Assembly: GCA_002385545.1 (NCBI GenBank)
Contig: DGDR01000079.1
Location: 1 to 16,916 of the forward strand
DNA: 16,916 nucleotides
Reading direction: 5' to 3'
Source: Clostridium sp. UBA3947
Lineage (GTDB): Bacteria > Bacillota > Clostridia > Clostridiales > Clostridiaceae
The notes under the pieces were generated by a model, which was not told the origin of the DNA, searched no databases, and saw only the letters and a program-made list of their open reading frames with translations. Positions 6,204 through 13,773 of the stretch are shown here, one piece after another. The position numbers and the translations under genes are program-made. Every line of letters begins with the position of its first letter. Positions within the stretch are counted from its first letter, which is position 1.

Positions 6204-7499
6204 ATGAATAATTTTTATAGAGAATATGATAATGATATAAATAGGACTACTAGAGTTTTAGAAAATCTTGCAGACATTCGTAGAGACTATGGAAGTGTTA
6301 GAAGAAGTAGCTCCCATAAGGATGAGGAACAGGGTAATGAGGCCATAGTAAATCATAGCAGCGGAAAGATTAATTTTAGGAATAACACTAGAAAATCAAA
6401 AATTAAGGCAGCCTTAAAAGGAGTAGCTTTTGTCCTTATTGCTTCCTTATCTGGTGGTGTTACAGCAACTATACTAATTGAAGGTAAATATAGCTCCTAT
6501 TTTACTGAGAAGCCTAGTTATATATCAGGTACTGGTATTTATACTCCAGGAAAACCTGATTACTCATCAAACGTAATCCCTAAGAATGTTACTAATATGA
6601 TAGCAGAGACAGTAGCACCTGCAGTGGTAGGGATTTCTAATAATGCTGATAATTTTTTTAATGAGACTATAAATAGTTATTCTGGATCAGGAATAATATT
6701 TGATTCTAATGGCTACATAGTTACTAGCTATCACGTAATTCAAGGGGCAGATAGGGTAATGGTTAAATTGCCTTATAATAAGCTGGATCCCTTTGAAGCA
6801 AAGGTGGTAGGTGTTGATAAAAATTCTGATATAGCAGTGATAAAAATAGATGCCAAGGACCTTCCTATAGTAAAGTTTGGCGATGCTGCTAGTGTTAGAC
6901 AAGGTGATGTGGCAGTTGCTATAGGAAACCCCTTTGGTCAGGAATATGGCAGCTCCATTACGAATGGTATAATAAGCTCAATAAATAGAAAAGTGAAGAT
7001 TAAAGATAATGATACAGGCAAAGAAATTACCTATAAGATATTTCAGACAGATTCAGAAATATATGCAGGGGGTTACGGAGGACCCTTGTGTAATGAGGCG
7101 GGAGAGGTTATAGGTTTAATAAGTTCAAGCATACAGCCTCTTGCAGGCATGAATTTTGCCATATCCATAGATGAAGTCAAGAAGGTAATCAATGCTATTA
7201 AGGAAAGCGATGAGCCTACTAGATATGGCTTTGGAATAGAAGGGGTTACAGTAGAAAATGTGGGTGGCAAAGGTATCAAAAGCTTCTATGTATTAAAGGT
7301 AGCTCAAGGTTCTGGAGCAGAAGCAGCTGGAATACAGAATTGGGACATAATTATTGAGGTTAATGGCCAAAAGATAAGCTCTAAGGAAGAATTTATAGCC
7401 TTAGAAAAAACCTTTAAAGACGGAGATGTAGTAAACTGTAAAGTGTGGCGAAATGAAGAGGTTTTTGATGTGAATGTGAAAATATCAGCAATTGAATAA
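6204..7499 (+). CDS. Membrane-anchored HtrA/DegP-like protein, catalytic Ser replaced by Tyr
   Basis: This is an S1C (HtrA/DegP) family protein of 431 residues. The charged cytoplasmic N-terminus (1-65) is followed by one membrane anchor (about 69-92), a trypsin-like domain (about 130-335) and a PDZ domain (about 342-428), so the bulk lies outside the membrane. The catalytic His is present (H177 in VTSYHVI) and so is the Asp (D209 in NSDIAV). The serine motif, normally GNSGGPL, reads GGYGGPL: the codon at 7074-7076 is TAC, giving Y291 where the nucleophile should be. Without that Ser it should not hydrolyse peptides by the usual mechanism, although it may still bind substrates as a chaperone or sensor. 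A sequencing error is possible, since TCC would restore Ser. It begins 28 bp after the kinase gene with no terminator between, so it is probably the third gene of that operon. A GGGG-type ribosome-binding site is at 6190-6199. Confidence 0.88.
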   Translation: MNNFYREYDNDINRTTRVLENLADIRRDYGSVRRSSSHKDEEQGNEAIVNHSSGKINFRNNTRKSKIKAALKGVAFVLIASLSGGVTATILIEGKYSSYFTEKPSYISGTGIYTPGKPDYSSNVIPKNVTNMIAETVAPAVVGISNNADNFFNETINSYSGSGIIFDSNGYIVTSYHVIQGADRVMVKLPYNKLDPFEAKVVGVDKNSDIAVIKIDAKDLPIVKFGDAASVRQGDVAVAIGNPFGQEYGSSITNGIISSINRKVKIKDNDTGKEITYKIFQTDSEIYAGGYGGPLCNEAGEVIGLISSSIQPLAGMNFAISIDEVKKVINAIKESDEPTRYGFGIEGVTVENVGGKGIKSFYVLKVAQGSGAEAAGIQNWDIIIEVNGQKISSKEEFIALEKTFKDGDVVNCKVWRNEEVFDVNVKISAIE

Positions 7500-7521
7500 G
7501 AAATTATTAGTATTTCTTTTT
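7498..7521 (+). terminator. Weak hairpin at the htrA-like stop codon
   Basis: AAGAAAT (7498-7504) pairs with ATTTCTT (7512-7518) around a 7-nt loop and runs into T residues to 7521. The stem is short and AT-rich. It may act in tandem with the hairpin at 7531. Confidence 0.35.
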
Positions 7522-7530
7522 CTCATATCT

Positions 7531-7551
7531 AAGTGGCTTCCAGCCACTTTT
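7531..7551 (+). terminator. Probable Rho-independent terminator after the htrA-like gene
   Basis: AAGTGGCT (7531-7538) pairs perfectly with AGCCACTT (7542-7549) around a TCC loop, followed by only four T residues before ATTG. The stem is good and the T tract short, so termination may be partial, allowing some read-through to pth. Confidence 0.6.
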
Positions 7552-7557
7552 ATTGTG

Positions 7558-7599
7558 TTTACTTTTAATATTATTTCATTTAAGATAAAATATTATAAT
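7558..7599 (+). promoter_or_regulatory. Probable promoter region of pth-mfd
   Basis: A perfect TATAAT lies at 7594-7599, but the sequence 17 bp upstream (TTATTT) is a poor -35. An alternative is TTTACT (7558-7563) with TAAGAT (7581-7586), spaced 17 bp. A promoter is expected between the terminator and pth; which hexamers are used is unclear. Confidence 0.4.
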
Positions 7600-7636
7600 G
7601 TCAGCATAATAGATAGGTCTAGAAGGGGGTACGGAA

Positions 7637-8200
7637 ATGTATTTAATAGTTGGTTTAGGTAATCCTGGTCGGGAATATGAAAATACTAGGCATAATGTAG
7701 GATTTCAAGTGTTAGATTTGATAGCGGACAGGTATAAAATAAGTCTAAGCAGGATAAAATTTAAAAGTGTATATGGAGAAGGCAGCATAAATGGAGAAAA
7801 GGTTATATTAGCTAAACCTCAGACTTATATGAATGCCAGTGGAGAAAGTGTAGCTGAAATTACTAGGTTTTATAAAATACCAAATGATAGAATTATAGTT
7901 GTTTATGACGACATGAGTCTTGAGGTAGGCAGATTAAGAATTAGGCCAAAAGGAAGTGCTGGTGGACATAATGGAATAAAAAGTATTATAGCCCATCTTT
8001 CCTCAGAGGAGTTCCCAAGAATTAAGGTTGGTATTGGGATGCCTAAAGGAGAGTGGGTTAGTCATGTTCTCGGAAGCTTTAGTAAAGAGGAGCAGGAAAA
8101 GCTAGAGGAAACCTATAAAACCGTTTTGCTTGCCATAGAAACTATTATAGCCAAGGGAACAGCAGAAGCAATGAATAGGTATAATAGTTTTAAAATATAA
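7637..8200 (+). CDS. pth: Peptidyl-tRNA hydrolase
   Basis: Pth cleaves the ester bond of peptidyl-tRNAs that drop off the ribosome and so recycles tRNA; it is a cytoplasmic essential enzyme in most bacteria. The 187 residues match the bacterial family length. N9 and the catalytic H19 lie in GLGNPG and NTRHNVGF, N66 in the TYMNASG motif, D92 in VVYDDM, and GSAGGHNG lies at 106-113 with N112. All active-site residues are intact. The ATG at 7637 has AAGGGGGT at 7623-7630. mfd follows about 27 bp downstream with no terminator. In B. subtilis pth also precedes mfd, with ctc in front of pth; here a two-component/htrA module occupies that slot. Confidence 0.97.
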   Translation: MYLIVGLGNPGREYENTRHNVGFQVLDLIADRYKISLSRIKFKSVYGEGSINGEKVILAKPQTYMNASGESVAEITRFYKIPNDRIIVVYDDMSLEVGRLRIRPKGSAGGHNGIKSIIAHLSSEEFPRIKVGIGMPKGEWVSHVLGSFSKEEQEKLEETYKTVLLAIETIIAKGTAEAMNRYNSFKI

Positions 8201-8227
8201 AAGAATCTTAGGATGGTGTATGTTTGT

Positions 8228-11200
8228 ATGAGACTTAAAGGACTAATGGAGAACTTAACGAAAAGCTCCAGGTTTAAAGAATTTATGTCAGATCTGTCCT
8301 GCAATAAATACCCTGCGGCCATTTATGGATTGTCTGAATCCGCAAGGGCTTATGTTATAAATGGGGTTTTTGAGGAAGCAAAGAGTAACATTTTTGTAAT
8401 AGCAAATAGTGATGTAGAAGGTAGAAATATATATGAGGATCTAAGTTTATATATTCCTAATGTATATTACTTTTCTTCTAAAGAAATAGTTTTTTACAAT
8501 ATATATGCGATTTCTGGAGACCTTAGATGGGAGAGGCTGAAGGTTATAAAGGAGATGCTTACTCCAGGAAAAAAGGTAATAGTAACAACAGTAGAGGCTC
8601 TTGCACCAGTATATACCCCCTTTGAATTATATAAGAAATACGACTTTAAGATTTCTGTAGGGGATACCATAAACCTGCAGGAACTAGCTTATAAGCTGGT
8701 TCAGTGTGGTTATGAAAGAATGGATATGGTGGATGGAAAAGGCCAATTTTCTATAAGAGGAGGAATATTGGATTTATTCCCCCCGATTTCTTCTGTACCT
8801 TATAGAATAGAGCTTTTTGGTGATGAGGTAGATTCTATTAGAAGCTTTAATACAGAATCTCAAAGAAGTATAGATAGGGTAGATTATATAGAGGTTTTTC
8901 CTGCAAAGGAAATTTTGTTGGACAAAGAAACTATAGAAAAGGGATATAAAAAGATTGAAGAAGACTTAACGGACATGCTTTCCAAATTCAAAAAGAATAA
9001 GGAAAAGGAAGCCTATGATAAAATCAGTGATATTACTAGGCGAAACTTAGAAGCCTTGAAGGAAAATTGGAGCTTTGAAACTATAGATAGCTTTCTTCCA
9101 TATTTTTATGAAAAGCCTTCTAGCTTCTTTGATTATATGGGAGAAACAATTATTATCGTAGATGATATTCAACGATGCAAGGGCAAGCTTGATAGTATGT
9201 ATTATGAATTTGAGGATACATACACTTCCTTTATCCAGGGGGGAGAAATATTACCGTTACAAGGAAAGCTCCTTATTGAGAAGGACAAAGTAATTAGTAA
9301 GATACAGACATCTAAGGTTATTGAATTGAACTCAATGGCTAAAAGTCAAGATATATTGTTGCCTAGAACTACTCTGGAGCTTTCGGAAATAACCTTACAT
9401 AACTATCAGGGAAAAATAGATTTGTTAATTGAAGATATAAAAAGTAGAAAAAGTAAGGGCTATAAGACTGTTATTTTGTCTGGTACAAGGCCAAGGGGTG
9501 AACGTCTCGTTAATACCCTGAAGGAGCAGGGCATAGAAAGCGTATATAGAGATGTGGTAGGTGAAATAAAAGAAGGAGAGGTTGTAATAACCTTTGGCAA
9601 TCAATTAAAGGGCTATGAGTTTCCTGAGCTAAAGCTTTGCATTATTTCAGATAAAGAGGTTTTTGGAGAAGCTAAGAAGAAAGCTAGAAGTAAGGTTGCC
9701 TTAAAGAAAGGTGTTAGCAAGATAAAGAGCTTTACAGAGCTAAAGCCAGGAGATTATGTTGTTCATACCAATCATGGTATAGGTATATATAAGGGAATTA
9801 AGCATTTGGAAGTTCAAGGCTTGAAGAGGGATTACTTAGAGTTATGCTATGAAGGTGACGATAAACTTTATGTACCCGTAGACCAGTTGGACATGGTGCA
9901 AAAATATATAGGTAGCGAGGGAAAGGTAGCAAAAATAAATAAGCTAGGCGGCAATGAATGGGCCAAGGCTAAAGCTAAGGTTAAAAAATCTATAAATGAA
10001 ATTGCCGAGGATTTAGTAAGGCTTTATGCATCCAGATCTATTGTAAAAGGATACAAATTTAGCAAGGATACTGTATGGCAAAAGCAGTTTGAAGATGAAT
10101 TTCCCTATGAAGAAACACCTGACCAAATCACTTCTCTGCAGGAAATAAAGGCAGATATGGAATCTGACAAACCGATGGACAGACTGCTTTGTGGTGATGT
10201 AGGTTATGGAAAGACGGAGGTAGCTTTAAGAGCGGCCTTTAAGGCAGTAATGGATGGAAAGCAGGTGGCTTTTTTAGTTCCAACAACCATATTAGCGGAA
10301 CAGCATTATAATAACATGATAAAAAGATTTGCTGGCTTCCCAGTTCGTATAGATATGATTAGTAGATTCCGAACACCTGCACAGGTTAAGGAAACCCTTA
10401 AGAACGTGAAAGCAGGGGTAGTGGATATACTGGTTGGTACCCATCGAATACTTCAGCAGGATGTAGAGTTTAAAGATATTGGTCTATTAATCATTGATGA
10501 AGAGCAAAGATTTGGAGTTAAGCATAAGGAAAAAATTAAGAATTTGAAAAAGAATATTGATGTAATAACTCTAACAGCTACACCAATTCCTAGAACCTTG
10601 CATATGTCTCTTACAGGAGTTAGAGATATCAGTGTTATTGAAACTCCTCCCGAAGAGCGTTATCCTGTTCAAACCTATGTGGTGGAGTATAATGAACAAT
10701 TAATTAGAGATGCTATACTTAGAGAATTAGGAAGAGATGGGCAAGTGTTTTTTGTATATAACAGAGTTGAGGATATTGGTAGTATAGCAAAAACTCTTGG
10801 AGAGCTAGTGCCAGAGGCTAGGGTAGCGGTAGCTCATGGACAGATGACAGAAAGAGAACTGGAAAAGATTATGCTAGAATTTATGAATCACGATTATGAT
10901 ATTCTAGTTGCTACTACCATAATAGAAACTGGTATTGATATTCAAAATGTTAATACTATGATTATCTATGATGCAGATAAGATGGGTTTATCCCAATTAT
11001 ATCAGCTTAGAGGTAGAGTGGGACGCTCTAACAGGATAGCCTATGCATATTTTACTTACAGAAAGGATAAAATTCTCTCTGAGGTAGCAGAAAAACGACT
11101 AAAGGCTATAAAGGACTTTACAGAGCTAGGTTCTGGCTTTAAAATTGCCATGAGAGATTTAGAAATAAGAGGTGCTGGTAACATGATGGGCTCTGCTCAG

Positions 11201-11764
11201 CATGGGCAAATGTCAGTGGTGGGTTATGATCTTTACTGTAGAATGTTAGAGGAAACTATAAAGCTTATAAAGGGTGAGATTACTGAGGAAGAAATAGAAA
11301 CCACTGTAGAATTAAACATAGATGCTTATATACCAGCAACCTATATTGAGGACGAAGTGCAAAAAATAGAAGTGTATAAGAAAATTGCTGCCATAGGTGA
11401 CTTTGATGACTACATGGAAGTTAAGGATGAACTGGAGGACAGATTCTCTGATATACCTCAATCAGTTTATAATCTTATGGACATTGCATACCTAAGAAGC
11501 TTAGGGAAGAAATTGGGTATTGTTGAAATTAAGGAAAAGGGCAGCGAGGTTTATTTTTACTTCAAGGATAAGGATAAGTTAAAGGATGCTATGATTAGAG
11601 CTTTACTAGAGAAGTATAGCAGAAAAATAGTTTTCAAGCTTGGCGATAAGCCGGCGGTGGCCTATAAGATTCTGGATGTTAAGAAGGAAGATTTACTAGG
11701 GATTTTTAAAGAGATGCTTCACTATCTATTACAATTAGATGAAGGTAAAGAAAATATTAATTGA
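8228..11764 (+). CDS. mfd: Transcription-repair coupling factor Mfd
   Basis: Mfd is an ATP-driven DNA translocase that pushes stalled RNA polymerase off lesions and recruits UvrA for nucleotide excision repair. The 1178 residues equal the usual length (about 1177 in B. subtilis). The N-terminal part is UvrB-like (the FSIRGGILDLFPP motif lies near residue 172). The CarD-like RNA-polymerase-interaction domain (about 500-565) carries PGDYVVHTNHGIGIYKG. The RecG-like helicase core has Walker A GDVGYGKT (656-663), the DEEQ box (757-760), TATPIPRTL, and TTIIETGID with the QLRGRVGR motif. A C-terminal TRCF domain (about 1015-1125) follows. I prefer the ATG at 8228: AGGATGGTG lies upstream of it, while an in-frame ATG at 8213 has no room for a binding site. 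It is the second gene of pth-mfd. The next gene's promoter overlaps its stop codon. Confidence 0.97.
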   Translation: MRLKGLMENLTKSSRFKEFMSDLSCNKYPAAIYGLSESARAYVINGVFEEAKSNIFVIANSDVEGRNIYEDLSLYIPNVYYFSSKEIVFYNIYAISGDLRWERLKVIKEMLTPGKKVIVTTVEALAPVYTPFELYKKYDFKISVGDTINLQELAYKLVQCGYERMDMVDGKGQFSIRGGILDLFPPISSVPYRIELFGDEVDSIRSFNTESQRSIDRVDYIEVFPAKEILLDKETIEKGYKKIEEDLTDMLSKFKKNKEKEAYDKISDITRRNLEALKENWSFETIDSFLPYFYEKPSSFFDYMGETIIIVDDIQRCKGKLDSMYYEFEDTYTSFIQGGEILPLQGKLLIEKDKVISKIQTSKVIELNSMAKSQDILLPRTTLELSEITLHNYQGKIDLLIEDIKSRKSKGYKTVILSGTRPRGERLVNTLKEQGIESVYRDVVGEIKEGEVVITFGNQLKGYEFPELKLCIISDKEVFGEAKKKARSKVALKKGVSKIKSFTELKPGDYVVHTNHGIGIYKGIKHLEVQGLKRDYLELCYEGDDKLYVPVDQLDMVQKYIGSEGKVAKINKLGGNEWAKAKAKVKKSINEIAEDLVRLYASRSIVKGYKFSKDTVWQKQFEDEFPYEETPDQITSLQEIKADMESDKPMDRLLCGDVGYGKTEVALRAAFKAVMDGKQVAFLVPTTILAEQHYNNMIKRFAGFPVRIDMISRFRTPAQVKETLKNVKAGVVDILVGTHRILQQDVEFKDIGLLIIDEEQRFGVKHKEKIKNLKKNIDVITLTATPIPRTLHMSLTGVRDISVIETPPEERYPVQTYVVEYNEQLIRDAILRELGRDGQVFFVYNRVEDIGSIAKTLGELVPEARVAVAHGQMTERELEKIMLEFMNHDYDILVATTIIETGIDIQNVNTMIIYDADKMGLSQLYQLRGRVGRSNRIAYAYFTYRKDKILSEVAEKRLKAIKDFTELGSGFKIAMRDLEIRGAGNMMGSAQHGQMSVVGYDLYCRMLEETIKLIKGEITEEEIETTVELNIDAYIPATYIEDEVQKIEVYKKIAAIGDFDDYMEVKDELEDRFSDIPQSVYNLMDIAYLRSLGKKLGIVEIKEKGSEVYFYFKDKDKLKDAMIRALLEKYSRKIVFKLGDKPAVAYKILDVKKEDLLGIFKEMLHYLLQLDEGKENIN

Positions 11765-11788
11765 AATAATTTGCAAAAATGTTATAAT
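11761..11788 (+). promoter_or_regulatory. Sigma-A promoter of the parvulin lipoprotein gene
   Basis: TTGAAA (11761-11766) overlaps the mfd stop codon, and TATAAT (11783-11788) follows after 16 bp. The transcript would start near 11795, leaving a leader of only about 26 nt. Confidence 0.7.
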
Positions 11789-11820
11789 GAAAAAAGACTA
11801 TATTGAGTGGGGGAATGTAC

Positions 11821-12843
11821 GTGAACAAGGTTAAAAAAGTAGTTAGCATATTAGTTACCAGCCTATTAGTATTTTCTGCTTCTGGTTGTATTGAAAAAAC
11901 TCAAGCAGGAAAGGATAACACCGTAGTTGCTAAGGTTGGAGGCGAAAAGATAAAACTTATTGATGTTAGAGAAAAAATGAAAAGTACTGAGGAAGCAATA
12001 ATAAAGGAGCATGGCAATCTTAATAGCGATGAGGCAAAAAAGGAGCTTGAAAATGCTTATCTTAATGCCTTGCAAACTATGGCTGAATGGAAGCTTCTTC
12101 GTATAGTAGCTGAAGAAAAATATCCAGATATGATACCAGACCTTAACAAAATTGATGATGAAGTTGAAAAACAAATAAATATGACTAAGGAAGTTTATTT
12201 TGATAATGATGATGAAAAGTTTAAGGAAGGCCTTGAAAGCCTTGGTAGCACTTTAGAGTCTTTAAAGGATCAATACAAGGAAACCTTAAGGGACAATATA
12301 GATGTAGTAATTGCTGGTAGAGTTGAGTATATGGTTACTAAAGATTTAAAGGTTAGTGACGATGAAATAAACAGTTATTATACAACAAACATAGCGTCCT
12401 ACACTACAAATCCTGGTGCAGACTTTTATCATATTGTAGTGGATACAGAAGAGAAGGCTAAGGAAGCAAAGGATAAGCTAGATAAGGGCGGCAAGTTTGA
12501 AGACGTAGCAAAGGAATATAATAAGAATAACTCCGAAGGCTATATGGGATATATACAGTATGATAATACCACTAGGGATGAAGACTTCATGACTGTAGCA
12601 AAAGCTTTACATGAGGGACAAATATCAAACCCTGTTAAGACATCTGATGGCTGGGAAATAATTAAGGCACAGAATGTGGTTAAGGAAAAGAAGGTTAAGA
12701 CTTTAGATGAGGTAAAGGATAGTATTAAGACAATACTATTAAGCAACAAGAGAGATTCTGAATTTAATACAAAGATAGAAAGCTGGAAAAAGGAAAAAGG
12801 CTTTAAAATATATGAAGATAGACTAAAGAAGAACTTATTTTAA
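11821..12843 (+). CDS. PrsA/SurA-like peptidyl-prolyl isomerase lipoprotein
   Basis: This is a predicted membrane-anchored extracytoplasmic foldase. From the GTG at 11821 the protein has 340 residues. A lipoprotein signal peptide begins NKVKK, followed by a hydrophobic stretch and the lipobox ASGC, with C23 as the lipidation site. A SurA/PrsA-like helical region (about 35-195) precedes a parvulin (rotamase) domain (about 198-288) with FYHIVVD, GGKFEDVAKEY, GQISNPVKT and GWEIIKAQ. A Lys-rich helical tail follows. The GTG is preferred because GGGGG (11809-11813) is seven bases upstream; the in-frame ATG at 11815 would overlap that site, and the TTG at 11803 is unlikely. The parvulin motif lacks a usual active-site histidine: the family FGYHII reads DGWEII (E279), so isomerase activity is doubtful while chaperone function remains possible. 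It has its own promoter and terminator. Whether it is a true PrsA orthologue is not settled. Confidence 0.9.
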   Translation: MNKVKKVVSILVTSLLVFSASGCIEKTQAGKDNTVVAKVGGEKIKLIDVREKMKSTEEAIIKEHGNLNSDEAKKELENAYLNALQTMAEWKLLRIVAEEKYPDMIPDLNKIDDEVEKQINMTKEVYFDNDDEKFKEGLESLGSTLESLKDQYKETLRDNIDVVIAGRVEYMVTKDLKVSDDEINSYYTTNIASYTTNPGADFYHIVVDTEEKAKEAKDKLDKGGKFEDVAKEYNKNNSEGYMGYIQYDNTTRDEDFMTVAKALHEGQISNPVKTSDGWEIIKAQNVVKEKKVKTLDEVKDSIKTILLSNKRDSEFNTKIESWKKEKGFKIYEDRLKKNLF

Positions 12844-12848
12844 CAAAT

Positions 12849-12900
12849 AAAGGGTCTGAAGCACAAGATTAAATTTATTCTTGTACTTCAGGCCTTTTTT
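12849..12900 (+). terminator. Rho-independent terminator after the parvulin gene
   Basis: A stem of about 19 bp (12849-12868 with 12879-12898, one mismatch and two G-T pairs) closes a 10-nt AT loop and ends in a run of six T (12895-12900). It is one of the strongest terminators in the window. Confidence 0.88.
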
Positions 12901-12934
12901 ATAGCAATTCCAATCAAATAATAGCTTTTATTAG

Positions 12935-12965
12935 TGCATAAAATTTCATATTAAGAAAGATAATA
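12935..12965 (+). promoter_or_regulatory. Sigma-G-like promoter of spoVT
   Basis: TGCATA (12935-12940) matches the forespore sigma-G -35 pattern TGHATR. After 18 bp GATAATA (12959-12965) matches the -10 pattern CATWMTA except for its first base. spoVT is a sigma-G gene in B. subtilis, so the match is biologically sensible, but it rests on pattern alone in AT-rich DNA. Confidence 0.45.
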
Positions 12966-12992
12966 TTAATGGAAGTAGAATATATGAAATTT
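12941..12992. repeat. 11-bp perfect inverted repeat in the spoVT upstream region
   Basis: AAATTTCATAT (12941-12951) and ATATGAAATTT (12982-12992) are exact reverse complements separated by 30 bp. They bracket the predicted -10 and transcription start and end just before the ribosome-binding site AAAGGAGGG (12997-13005). The pair could be an operator for a dimeric or tetrameric regulator; SpoVT itself is an AbrB-type protein that represses its own gene in Bacillus. Confidence 0.6.
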
Positions 12993-13012
12993 AAACAAAG
13001 GAGGGTAAACAA

Positions 13013-13567
13013 ATGAAGGCTACAGGAATAGTTAGAAGAATAGATGATCTTGGTAGAGTGGTAATTCCAAAGGAGATCAGAAGGACATTAAGGATAAGAG
13101 AAGGCGACCCATTGGAGATTTTTACTGATCGAGAAGGTGGAGTAATTTTAAAAAAATACTCTCCTATTGGAGAATTAAGTGATTTCTCGAAGGAATATGC
13201 AGAATCTTTGCAACAGGCAATTGGACATATAGTTCTTATCGCAGATAAGGATGCAATAATATCTGTTAGTGGTGCTCCTAAAAAGGAATACTTAGAAAAG
13301 CGAATTAGTGATGAACTAGAAAAAGTAATGGAAGATAGAAAAACTGTAATACTTGATGAGGCTAATAATAATTTAATTTCCCTATATAAAGATGAGGAAG
13401 TAGAAGGAAAATATACCGCTGCAGTTATTTCCCCTATATTGGCAGAAGGCGATGCAATTGGAGCTGTTATTATATTATCCAAACAAAATGGGGAAAAGTT
13501 TGGAGAGTTAGAAATGAAGTTAGCTGAAACTGCATCGGCCTTCTTAGGAAAGCAAATGGAACAATAG
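13013..13567 (+). CDS. spoVT: Stage V sporulation regulator SpoVT
   Basis: SpoVT is a forespore transcription factor that tunes late sigma-G-dependent genes and affects spore coat and germination. The 184 residues (178 in B. subtilis) comprise an N-terminal AbrB/MazE-type swapped-hairpin DNA-binding domain (about 1-53), with the signature GIVRRIDDLGRVVIPKEIRR followed by GDPLEIF, and a C-terminal GAF-like domain (about 56-182) thought to bind a small ligand. AbrB itself lacks the GAF domain, so length and domain content favour SpoVT over AbrB. The ribosome-binding site AAAGGAGGG sits seven bases before the ATG. The gene is set off by a strong terminator upstream and a hairpin 134 bp downstream, so it is probably transcribed mainly on its own. 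Confidence 0.96.
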   Translation: MKATGIVRRIDDLGRVVIPKEIRRTLRIREGDPLEIFTDREGGVILKKYSPIGELSDFSKEYAESLQQAIGHIVLIADKDAIISVSGAPKKEYLEKRISDELEKVMEDRKTVILDEANNNLISLYKDEEVEGKYTAAVISPILAEGDAIGAVIILSKQNGEKFGELEMKLAETASAFLGKQMEQ

Positions 13568-13701
13568 AAAATGCTTTGCATTCTATGAACCATTTTGCTC
13601 CATCTGAATTATAACCAATAATTGCATAAATTATACATGAAAAACAAAAAAAACATTGTAATAATGACTGTTTACTACAAATACAAATAATTAGACCCAA
13701 T

Positions 13702-13741
13702 AAATTTAGAACTATAAGCTCTTTATAGTTCTAAATTTTTT
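13702..13741 (+). terminator. Perfect 16-bp terminator hairpin between spoVT and spoVB
   Basis: The arms 13702-13717 and 13723-13738 are perfectly complementary over 16 bp, with loop GCTCT and a T run from 13736 to 13741. It ends 32 bp before the spoVB ATG, leaving little room for a full promoter after it. It may end the spoVT transcript, or lie in the spoVB leader and attenuate it. The preceding 134 bp hold only a small AATGC/GCATT hairpin (13570-13582) and an AT-rich repeat (13618-13634). Confidence 0.85.
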
Positions 13742-13773
13742 AGTCTTTATTAATTGTTAAATGGAGGAGTAGT

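Noticed and set aside
7074..7076. Treating the htrA-like gene as a pseudogene
   Set aside because: The reading frame is intact from anchor through PDZ with normal codon use and a good ribosome-binding site, so a single active-site change is not evidence of gene death.
12991..13593. A 200-codon open frame on the minus strand covering spoVT
   Set aside because: It lies wholly antisense to a clear SpoVT gene, is Ser/Ile-rich with no recognisable motif and has no ribosome-binding site; its openness follows from the codon bias of spoVT.
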